Shown here: positions 7,714 to 14,586 of the stretch, in pieces
Layout: each line of letters opens with the position of its first letter
Position numbering within the stretch: position 1 is the stretch's first letter
Source: Xylophilus sp042867185
Lineage (GTDB): Bacteria > Pseudomonadota > Gammaproteobacteria > Burkholderiales > Burkholderiaceae_C
Direction of reading: 5' to 3'
DNA: 64,000 nt
Assembly (NCBI GenBank): GCA_042867185.1
Contig: JBHZQV010000017.1
Location: 1-64,000 of the forward strand
Notes under the pieces: generated by a model
The model's database searches: none
Told to the model about the DNA's origin: nothing
Seen by the model: the letters and a program-made list of their open reading frames with translations, nothing else
Position numbers and translations under genes: made by a program

Positions 7714-9933
7714 TCAGGCGGCGTCGGCCGTGGCCGCAGGGGCGCCGGCCCGCTGCCCGGCGGCCAGCTTGACCAGCGCGAAGGGCGGCAGGCCCTGCAG
7801 CAGGCGCTGGCCGTAGGAGGTCTGGACCAGCCGGCGGTCGTAGCAGTAGACGCTGGCGCGGTCGTCCTCGCTGCGGATCGCGCGGCCCACCCACTGGGCC
7901 AGCCGGATCGCGGTGGCGGGCACGACCAGCTCGGTGAACGGGTCGCGGCCGGTGGCGCGCAGCCACTCGGCGCGCGCCTCGCCCACCGGGTCGTCGGGCG
8001 GGGCGAAGGGCAGCTTGGCGATGAAGACGGTCTCGCACAGCTTGCCGGGCAGATCCAGCCCTTCGCCGAAGGACTGCATGCCGAAAATGACCGAGGGCGC
8101 ACCCTCGGCCACCCGGCTGCGGTGGGTGGCCATCAGCTGCATGCGGGGCAGCGCGGTCTGCACCAGCACCCGGCCCTTGAGCGCATCGGGCAGGGCGGCG
8201 ACGGCCAGGCGCAACTGCTCGCGCGAGGTGAACAGCACCAGCGCGCCGTGGCGCACGTCGGCGATGTCGCGCACCAGCGCCCGGACCATCTCGGCGGTGT
8301 AGCCAGCCGCGTCGCGCGGGTCGGCATGGGTGGCGGCGGCCACCAGGCGGCCCTGGGCGGCGTAGTCGAACGGGCTGGGCACCTCCAGCGTGGTGGCGGC
8401 CTCGTCGCCGTGCAGGCCGGCCTCGCGCAAGAAGAAATCGAAGTGGCCGCAGCTGGTGAGGGTGGCCGATGTCAGCACCGCGCCGCGCACGCTGTTCCAC
8501 AAATGGTGGCGCAGCGTCGAGCCGGGCAGCAGCGGGCTGGCGTGGGCCTGCAGCACGGCGGTGTCGCCGTCGAGCTCCAGGGTGAACCATTTGGCGGCCG
8601 GCACGGTGCCGGACGCGGCCTCCTGCAGCAACAGCTGGGCGGTGTCGTAGACCGATTCCAGCCGCGGCGCCAGCGCGCCGACCTGGGCGTACATGGTGGA
8701 GAGGCGGCGCGCCTCCTCGGGCTTGTCGCGCATCTCGGCGCGCAGGGCCTTGGCGATCGCGCGCAGGCTGATCAGGAAACCTTCGGCATGGTGGGCGACC
8801 AGGCCCAGCGGCTCTTCCAGCGCCTCGGGCAGCTCGCCGCGCGGCAGCCGGGCGCGGGCGCCGCCGCGGCCGGCCGCCTGCAGCTGGCCGCGCAGCGTGT
8901 CGCCGTACAGGTCCAGCGCGATGCGCTCGACCTGCTGCAGCGCCTGGCGCAGCTGGGCGGCGTCGCGCGGGATGTCGGCCGTCTCGTCCACCGAGAGCAG
9001 GCCGCCGACCCGCACCGCGCGGTGGGCCAGCCGTTCGATCCAGGCGTTGCGGCCCAGGTCCATCCGGCAGGCGAACTGGGCGAGCGCGGTGGCGGGCAGG
9101 TGGTGGGCCTCGTCCAGGATCAGCAGGCAGTTGTCGAGCTCCGGCAGCAGCCGGTTGCCGAGGGACGACAGCAGCAGGTCGTGGTTGACCACGATGACCT
9201 GCGCCCCCACCAGCAGCTTGCGGCGCTCGTAGTAGGCGCAGCCGTTGAAGGCCGGGCAGTGCTTGCCGGTGCAGGAGGCCGCGTCGGCCGCCATCGGGCC
9301 CCACACCTCGGGGGCGGGCGGTGTGTCCAGCGCATCGCGGTCGCCGTCCCAGGCGCCGCGGGCCAGGGCCTGGGCCACGCCGGTGTAGAACTGCAGCCGC
9401 GCCTCCACCTCGTGCGCCGGCCGGGCGGCGCGGGATGCGCGCGAGGCGGCCTCTTCCTCGGCGAACAGGTCGTCCTCCAGCGCGTCGCCGTCGGCGCCCT
9501 CGGCGGCGATGCCGGTCAGCCGCTCCAGCTTCAGCTGGCAGACATAGCGGCCCCGGCCCTTGGCCAGCGCGAACTTGAACGGCTGCGGCAGCAGGGCGGC
9601 CAGCGCCGGCAAATCCTTGGTGACCAGCTGCTCCTGCAGCGCGACGGTGGCGGTGGAGATCATCACCCGGGTGTTGCGGGCCAGGGCGATGGCGATGGCC
9701 GGCGCACAGTAGGCGAGCGACTTGCCCACCCCCGTGCCCGCCTGGATCACCGCGACCGCGCGGGCCGGCGCGTCCTCGCCCTCCTCCACCTTGCCGAGCG
9801 ACGCCGCGCCCAGCACCTGCGCCACCTGCTCGGCCATGCGCCGCTGCCCCGCGCGGCTGCGAAAACCCGCGCTGGCCTGGACCGCCGCATCGAAAGCCTG
9901 CAGACCGACGGCGGCCCATTCCTTGGAAGACAT
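7714..9933 (-). CDS. ATP-dependent DNA helicase, DinG/XPD-like with Fe-S cluster
   Basis: A 739-residue superfamily 2 helicase. Walker A is QAGTGVGKS near residue 57, and motif Ia includes STATVALQEQL. The Fe-S cluster cysteines include the C-x4-C-x5-C pattern CTGKHCPAFNGC, spaced as in E. coli DinG. Walker B is the DEAHH box, and motif VI is QWVGRAIRSEDDRA. DinG-type enzymes unwind 5'-3' and resolve D-loops, R-loops and G-quadruplexes during repair. Start 9933 gives MSSKEWAAVG; upstream in-frame sequence is unlike the family. Transcription runs away from the repeat at 10008. Confidence 0.92.
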   Translation of the reverse strand: MSSKEWAAVGLQAFDAAVQASAGFRSRAGQRRMAEQVAQVLGAASLGKVEEGEDAPARAVAVIQAGTGVGKSLAYCAPAIAIALARNTRVMISTATVALQEQLVTKDLPALAALLPQPFKFALAKGRGRYVCQLKLERLTGIAAEGADGDALEDDLFAEEEAASRASRAARPAHEVEARLQFYTGVAQALARGAWDGDRDALDTPPAPEVWGPMAADAASCTGKHCPAFNGCAYYERRKLLVGAQVIVVNHDLLLSSLGNRLLPELDNCLLILDEAHHLPATALAQFACRMDLGRNAWIERLAHRAVRVGGLLSVDETADIPRDAAQLRQALQQVERIALDLYGDTLRGQLQAAGRGGARARLPRGELPEALEEPLGLVAHHAEGFLISLRAIAKALRAEMRDKPEEARRLSTMYAQVGALAPRLESVYDTAQLLLQEAASGTVPAAKWFTLELDGDTAVLQAHASPLLPGSTLRHHLWNSVRGAVLTSATLTSCGHFDFFLREAGLHGDEAATTLEVPSPFDYAAQGRLVAAATHADPRDAAGYTAEMVRALVRDIADVRHGALVLFTSREQLRLAVAALPDALKGRVLVQTALPRMQLMATHRSRVAEGAPSVIFGMQSFGEGLDLPGKLCETVFIAKLPFAPPDDPVGEARAEWLRATGRDPFTELVVPATAIRLAQWVGRAIRSEDDRASVYCYDRRLVQTSYGQRLLQGLPPFALVKLAAGQRAGAPAATADAA

Positions 9934-10007
9934 GGGCGGAGTGTTGCACAACTGGTCAAAACAACAGCCCGGCACCGCAAGAGGCCCACGCCACAAACCA
10001 AGCAATT

Positions 10008-10024
10008 GCTATTAATTTAATAGC
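10008..10024. repeat. Dispersed 17-bp palindromic repeat, copy 3
   Basis: GCTATTAATTTAATAGC, a 17-bp dyad with perfect GCTATTA/TAATAGC arms, followed by the TATTAGCCGG tail seen after other copies. It lies upstream of the dinG-like gene in an AT-rich pocket. Confidence 0.75.
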
Positions 10025-10110
10025 TATTAGCCGGCATACAGAGCCGACCAGAGGCACTTTTCATTCAAAAATGGCCTGAAAACGGCCACCGCCCTGCCCC
10101 GTCCAGACGC

Positions 10111-10194
10111 ACCGCGGGTCCGGCTCCGCCGGCCCGCCGGTACGGCCCCCTGCAAGGGGGTAGGCGAAGACGCGCAGCGCGCAGCCTGGGGGTG
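10111..10194 (-). repeat. Dispersed GC-rich repeat family C, copy 1
   Basis: Read on the minus strand, this begins four bases after the stop codon of the lipoprotein gene: CCCCCAGGCTGCG, then CCTACCCCCTTGCAGGGGG, then CGGCGGAGCCGGA and CCGCGGT. A second copy, 48415-48482, stands in the same orientation and position after another minus-strand gene. It contains two strong hairpins (CCCCCTTGCAGGGGG and TCCGGCTCCGCCGG). Confidence 0.75.
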
Positions 10195-10197
10195 TGC

Positions 10198-10989
10198 TCA
10201 ACGTACGGGCAGGAACTGCACGAACTGCCCGCCCAGCAGCCCCTGCACATAGCCGATGGCCGCGCGCCGGTAGCGCTCGGTGCCGAAGACCGCCACCAGG
10301 TCCAGCCGGGCGACGATCTTGCCGAACTCGCGCTCGTAGCTCAGGTTGCGCACCGCCGGCGTCAGCTCGTCGGCCAGCAGCAGCGGCCGGCCGGCGGCAT
10401 CGGTGCGGTGGGCCAGCATCCACACCACGATCTCGATGTTGCGGGCGGCGTTGTAGAGGTGCTGGGCATCGAGCGAATCGACCAGGTAGAACACCGTCTT
10501 GCCGCCGTGCGCGGTGACCAGCATGTCGGCCGTGGCATAGACCACCGCCGCCACCCGGTCGCCCGCGAACTCCGGTGCCAGCGCCAGCGACAGGGCCGCG
10601 ATGTCGCGCCGGCCCTGCAGCGTGGGCCACGGGGTGCGCTGCTCGACCGCGTCGCGCACCCGGGCGGCGGCCGCATCGGCGCTGGCGGCGCCCGACTTGC
10701 GCCACTCGGCCGGGTTGCGGCGGTAGAGCTTGTCCATCAGCAGGTACAGGCTGTCGAGGTTGGCCCGCATTTCCAGGGTGACGAACCGGTTGGTGTCGGA
10801 CTGCACCAGCTCGCCCGAGGTGGCCGGCACGCCGGTGACCTCGCCGCGCGGGGCGGGGGCAGGCGGTGGAGGCGGTGGGGCCGCCGGATCGGTGGCGCAG
10901 CCGGCCAGCAGGGCGGCGGCCAGCCAGCCACCGGCCCAGCGGCGGCGCGGCCGGACGAAGAAGGAACGGGCGGGAAGAGAGGTCTGCAC
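10198..10989 (-). CDS. Putative lipoprotein of unknown function
   Basis: A 263-residue protein with a lipoprotein signal: basic N-terminus RPRRRW, hydrophobic run, lipobox LLAGC near residue 32, then a proline-rich linker. The mature domain is mostly alpha-helical (SDTNRFVTLEMRANLDSLYLLMDKLYRRNPAEW; AARNIEIVVWMLAHRTD) and ends FVQFLPVR. No named domain is recognised. The chosen start is GTG at 10989 because no in-frame ATG gives a signal peptide. It stands alone between repeat C1 and the PACE gene. Confidence 0.65.
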   Translation of the reverse strand: MQTSLPARSFFVRPRRRWAGGWLAAALLAGCATDPAAPPPPPPAPAPRGEVTGVPATSGELVQSDTNRFVTLEMRANLDSLYLLMDKLYRRNPAEWRKSGAASADAAAARVRDAVEQRTPWPTLQGRRDIAALSLALAPEFAGDRVAAVVYATADMLVTAHGGKTVFYLVDSLDAQHLYNAARNIEIVVWMLAHRTDAAGRPLLLADELTPAVRNLSYEREFGKIVARLDLVAVFGTERYRRAAIGYVQGLLGGQFVQFLPVR

Positions 10990-11084
10990 CCGGGCGATTA
11001 TGGGAAGTGTGGCGCTTGCCGCTGGGGCCGCGGCGGTCGCCCGCTGTCCGAAGGCCGAGGCCGCGCGCCGCCGGTGCAACCGGC

Positions 11085-11531
11085 TCAGGCCGTGCGGGGT
11101 GCCGGCCCCCCGCCCGCAGCCGAGGCCGGCAGGCCGAAGGCCCGGTCGAACGCCCAGTTGAAGACGAAGGTGTAGACCAGGAAGAACACCACCAGCCCCA
11201 GGTCCATCACCAGCGCGTCCCACAGGCTGACGTCGAACCACCAGGCCATCAGCGGCACCAGGAACGCGACCAGGCCGCCCTCGAAGCCGATCGCATGCGC
11301 CACCCGGCGGCCCAGACCCCGGCCGCGCACCGCCTGGCGGGCCTCCCAGCGCTCGAACATCCAGTTGAAGCACAGGTTCCAGACGATGGCGATGGCCGAT
11401 GCCGCGACCGCCACCGCGCCGGAATGCGCCACGCCCTGCCCCGACATGAAGGCCAGCCCGGCACTGGCCACCACGATGGCGATGCCCTCGTAGAGGCTGA
11501 CGTAGACGACGCGGCGCTTGATGCCCTGCAT
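11085..11531 (-). CDS. PACE-family multidrug/biocide efflux transporter
   Basis: A 148-residue inner-membrane protein made of two bacterial transmembrane-pair domains, four helices in all. Landmarks are a glutamate in helix 1 (YEGIAI), the WNLCFNWMFERW motif closing the first pair, GFEGGL, and the matching VFNWAFDRAFG closing the second. PACE proteins such as AceI export chlorhexidine and short-chain diamines using H+. The divergent LysR gene is the usual regulator arrangement for this family. Confidence 0.88.
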   Translation of the reverse strand: MQGIKRRVVYVSLYEGIAIVVASAGLAFMSGQGVAHSGAVAVAASAIAIVWNLCFNWMFERWEARQAVRGRGLGRRVAHAIGFEGGLVAFLVPLMAWWFDVSLWDALVMDLGLVVFFLVYTFVFNWAFDRAFGLPASAAGGGPAPRTA

Positions 11532-11598
11532 TTCCGATTTCTCCTGGGTTGCTTCGGTCCGCAACGCCGGACCACCCAGGCACTTTATATTCGCCCGG

Positions 11599-11625
11599 CT
11601 GATACAAAAAGTCAGCTTGTGTCAG
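11599..11625. promoter_or_regulatory. Inverted repeat between PACE gene and LysR gene
   Basis: CTGATACA (11599-11606) and TGTGTCAG (11618-11625) are inverted with one mismatch around an 11-bp spacer. The dyad ends 22 bp upstream of the LysR start and about 70 bp from the PACE start. This is the expected place for the LysR activator site controlling both genes. Confidence 0.5.
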
Positions 11626-11647
11626 TTTTTCTGAAAGGTGGCAGCGC

Positions 11648-12556
11648 ATGGCCTTCACGACCGAGACGGTGCAGGTGTTCCTGGCGGTGCTCGACAGCGG
11701 CTCCTTCTCGGCTGCGGCGCGGCGGCTGGGCCGGGTGCCGTCGGCGGTCAGCATGACCATCGGCCACCTGGAGGCGGAGCTGGGTCTGCTGCTGTTCGAC
11801 CGCGCCGGGCGCGAACCCCGGCCCACGCCGGCGGCGCGCGCCCTGGAGCCGCAGGCGCGGCTGCTGGCCGCCCAGCTGCGCCAGCTGGACGCGCAGGCGC
11901 TGGCCCTCACCCAGGGGCTGGAGAGCCGGCTGACGCTGGCGATCGCGCCCGAGCTGCTGTCGGCCCGCTGGATCGGCCCGCTGCAGACGCTGGCGCAGGA
12001 CTACCCGCTGCTGGAGGTGGAGGTGCTGGCCGCGCCGCAGGCCGACGCGCTGCGGCTGCTGCACGCGGGCGCCGCGCAGCTGGCCCTGGTCTTCGAGCGG
12101 CCCAGCCTCGACGGCCGCGAGGGTTTCCAGGAGGTGAGCAGCGAATCGCTGGTGGTGGTGATGGCGCCGCACCATCCGCTGCTGGCCGACGGCGGCCCGC
12201 CGGGCGGCCTGCGCGAGGTGCACCTCACCACCACCCGGCAGATCGTGGTGACCAGCCGCGACGTGACCGAGATGGACCCGCGCTTCGTCTTCGCCCGCCA
12301 CTGCTGGCGCACCGACAACCCGGTGGCGGCGCTGGGCCTGATCGGCGCCGGCCTGGGCTGGGGCTGGCTGCCGCGCAGCTTCGTCGCACCGCATGTGGCG
12401 GCGGGCAGCCTGCAGGTGCTGGAGATGGTCAACCTGACCAACGGGCTGGATCTGTGGGTGGACGTGGTCTGGTCGAAGGAGCGGCCGCTGGGGCTGGCCG
12501 CGCGGCGCTTCGTGGAATTGATCGGCGTGCCGCCGGCGGCGGGCGCCGATGGCTAG
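11648..12556 (+). CDS. LysR-family regulator of the PACE efflux gene
   Basis: A 302-residue LysR protein. The helix-turn-helix spans about residues 5-60 (FLAVLDSGSFSAAARRLG; VPSAVSMTIGHLEAELG), and the effector domain starts near RLTLAIAPELL. It resembles AceR-type regulators of PACE transporters by context rather than by any visible special motif. An AAAGGTGG ribosome-binding site precedes the ATG. It probably responds to polyamines or cationic biocides and activates the divergent transporter. Confidence 0.88.
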   Translation: MAFTTETVQVFLAVLDSGSFSAAARRLGRVPSAVSMTIGHLEAELGLLLFDRAGREPRPTPAARALEPQARLLAAQLRQLDAQALALTQGLESRLTLAIAPELLSARWIGPLQTLAQDYPLLEVEVLAAPQADALRLLHAGAAQLALVFERPSLDGREGFQEVSSESLVVVMAPHHPLLADGGPPGGLREVHLTTTRQIVVTSRDVTEMDPRFVFARHCWRTDNPVAALGLIGAGLGWGWLPRSFVAPHVAAGSLQVLEMVNLTNGLDLWVDVVWSKERPLGLAARRFVELIGVPPAAGADG

Positions 12557-12748
12557 GTCCATGCTGGGCGTCGACGTCCCACGCGTCGGCAGGGGCGCGC
12601 ATCTACAGGGCGTGGGGATGCGTGCGCGGACGTGTTGCGCTCTTCTCCTGCGCGACGCCGCAATGGGGGGGCCACAGGTCTTTTTAGCCGCTGAATTTTG
12701 GAGGGCGTGCGGGTTCGGCCAGACCCTCGACCAGGGCTTGGAGACCTT

Positions 12749-12760
12749 GTTTAGCTAAAC
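12749..12760. promoter_or_regulatory. Perfect palindrome GTTTAGCTAAAC upstream of toxin-antitoxin pair
   Basis: A 12-bp perfect palindrome located 65 bp before the antitoxin ATG in an AT-rich pocket. Antitoxins normally autorepress through such dyads, so it is a candidate operator. The remaining gap, 12557-12748, shows no gene. Confidence 0.45.
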
Positions 12761-12825
12761 TGGATCCCAGGCTGTGCAGTTGCGCAGACCTTTTCTTTCG
12801 CACCTGTCCCGGCCAAGGGGATGCC

Positions 12826-13086
12826 ATGACCACTGTTCAGTTCAATCTGCCCGACGCGCTGGTGCACCGTGCACGCAGCGAGGGTTTCATGAGCGACAGC
12901 GCCGTTCAGCAGCTGCTGGAGGACGCCATGCGCCGCAAGGCAGGGCGCGCGTTGGTGGCGCTGGCCGAGCAACTGCATGCCGCCGACATCGAGCCGATGA
13001 GCGACGCGGAACTCGACGCCGAGATCCGGGCGGTCCGGGCGGAGCGCAGCGCGGGCGCCCCATGGCCGCCGCGCGGGTCGCAGTGA
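12826..13086 (+). CDS. Antitoxin of PIN-type toxin-antitoxin pair
   Basis: An 86-residue protein. Its N-terminus TTVQFNLPDALVHRARSEGF, followed by a short helix, resembles ribbon-helix-helix DNA-binding antitoxins. The C-terminal half is acidic (DAELDAEIRAVRAERS) and would wrap the toxin. It precedes and overlaps the PIN toxin gene, the standard order for VapBC-like modules. It probably represses its own promoter. Confidence 0.8.
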   Translation: MTTVQFNLPDALVHRARSEGFMSDSAVQQLLEDAMRRKAGRALVALAEQLHAADIEPMSDAELDAEIRAVRAERSAGAPWPPRGSQ

Positions 13087-13502
13087 GGCTCTTGCTCGAC
13101 ACCAACGTCGTCGTATCCGCCCTGCTGTGGGGCGGCGAACCTTTCAAGTTGATCCGCGCGGCCGCGGCTGGCGACGTCGAGCTCCATACCTCCCCTGCGT
13201 TGCTGGCCGAGCTGCAGGATGTGCTCGGGCGCGAGCATCTGGCCCGGCGCCTGGCGCAACGGCGCTGGTCGGCGGAGCAGGCCATCGGCTTGTATGTGGA
13301 ACTGGCGGTAGCAGTCTCGCCGCTGGCCACGCCACGCGTGGTGCCAGGCGATGCCGACGACGACCATGTCGTGGCGGCAGCCGTTGCCGGACGCGCGGCC
13401 CTGATCGTCAGTGGCGACCGCCATCTGCTGAATATGGGCCACCATGCAGGTATTCCCATCGTCGGCGCACGCGAAGCCGTCGAACGCATATCCCGCGGCT
13501 AG
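13083..13502 (+). CDS. PIN-domain ribonuclease toxin
   Basis: A 139-residue toxin when started at GTG 13083, whose GTGA overlaps the antitoxin stop. An ATG at 13062 would give 146 residues and a 25-bp overlap. The PIN fold is shown by LLLDTNVVVSALLWGG (first Asp), ELQDVLGR (Glu), and the later acidic cluster GDADDDHVVAAA with SGDRHLL. Together these supply the metal-binding carboxylates. PIN toxins of this group (PIN family putative toxin) cleave tRNA or rRNA. Translational coupling to the antitoxin is likely. Confidence 0.85.
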   Translation: MRLLLDTNVVVSALLWGGEPFKLIRAAAAGDVELHTSPALLAELQDVLGREHLARRLAQRRWSAEQAIGLYVELAVAVSPLATPRVVPGDADDDHVVAAAVAGRAALIVSGDRHLLNMGHHAGIPIVGAREAVERISRG

Positions 13503-13569
13503 AACCGCCGGGGCGGCACATCCGGCCCTTTCCATGCCTCGGCTCGGCTATGACAGTGCGAAGGTTTCA

Positions 13570-14586
13570 TCAGAACTGCACGTCGACCACCACGTTGTCC
13601 GCATAGTCGCCCACCGGCGGCGCGGGCTGGTCGGGGTAGACGCGGGCGGTATAGGGGATGGTCTGGACGTTGACGCCGTCGGCGACGGCCGCGGCGCTGC
13701 GGGTGCCGACCGCGGTGCCCCAGACGCTGTTGTCGGCCTTGAAGATGTCGTAGGCCAGCCGGTTGTTGCCCGAGGCCATCTGCCGCCGGCCGCCGGCCGG
13801 CTGCATGCCGGCGCTGATGCCGACGGTGTAGAGCATGTTGCGGGTGCAGGTGAGCCGGATCGCCTGCGACAGCGCCGGAAAGCCGCTCGGCAGCGGCGCG
13901 GAGCCGAAGGCCAGGTTGGGCGCGGTGATGGCGCAGTCGTTGTTGACGGTGAGGCTGATCCGCAGGGTGCGGGTGACGGTTCCGCTGGCGAGCGGCGCCA
14001 GCACCACCGTCGGCAGCAGCTGCAGCGCGCAGAGGCCGCCGACGCTGACCAGGGCCTGGCAGAGGTTGGTGTAGGCCCACTGCACCGTCAGCACGTCTTC
14101 GTAGGTGCCGGCGGGCACGTTGGCGGTGCCGGTGGTGGCGATGTTGACCGGCAGCGTGGCCCGGCCGCCGGTGAAGAGGCCTACCGCGTTGGTGCCCGAG
14201 ACGTTGATCGCCACCAGGCCGTCGCTGTAGACGGTGCCGTTGCCGCCGGTGAGCTGGTAGGGGATGGTGAAGCCGCTCACCGGGTCCTTCAGCAGCCGGC
14301 CCTGGGCGGTGCCGACGATGGTGGCGCGCAGCGTGGGCGAAGCGCTCAGCGCGGCCAGCAGGACGCCCGGGCAGTCGAGATGGAAGTTGCCGAGACCGGT
14401 GACCGCCGGCCCGGCGATCACCCGCTGCGAGAACACGCTGCCCAGCCCGCCGCCCGTCTCGGCACCGGTGCAGGCGGCGGCCGCGTGGCGGGCGACGGTG
14501 GCCAGCGCCAGCAGGCCGATGCCGCGCAGCAGCCGGTGCGCTGTGGTGCGGCGCACGCCGGCAGGGAAAGCCCCGCCCGTGCCCAT
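13570..14586 (-). CDS. Two-domain spore-coat-U protein, probable CsuE-like pilus tip adhesin
   Basis: A 338-residue secreted protein with a signal peptide ending near AAA-ACTG. It contains two spore-coat protein U-type domains in tandem (about 38-180 and 185-338), each with paired cysteines. The C-terminus VVVDVQF is the donor-strand-type beta strand recognised by the chaperone. In archaic pili such as Acinetobacter Csu, the last gene of the operon encodes the two-domain tip adhesin, and this gene has the same position and size. Its ATG overlaps the usher stop as TGATG. Confidence 0.82.
   Translation of the reverse strand: MGTGGAFPAGVRRTTAHRLLRGIGLLALATVARHAAAACTGAETGGGLGSVFSQRVIAGPAVTGLGNFHLDCPGVLLAALSASPTLRATIVGTAQGRLLKDPVSGFTIPYQLTGGNGTVYSDGLVAINVSGTNAVGLFTGGRATLPVNIATTGTANVPAGTYEDVLTVQWAYTNLCQALVSVGGLCALQLLPTVVLAPLASGTVTRTLRISLTVNNDCAITAPNLAFGSAPLPSGFPALSQAIRLTCTRNMLYTVGISAGMQPAGGRRQMASGNNRLAYDIFKADNSVWGTAVGTRSAAAVADGVNVQTIPYTARVYPDQPAPPVGDYADNVVVDVQF

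Noticed and set aside
12557..12748. Search for an extra gene between LysR and the toxin-antitoxin pair
   Set aside because: Short frames here lack ribosome sites and any recognisable pattern.
13062..13085. ATG at 13062 as toxin start
   Set aside because: It adds seven residues before the first PIN strand. The GTG at 13083 overlaps the antitoxin stop in the usual way. The choice is not certain.
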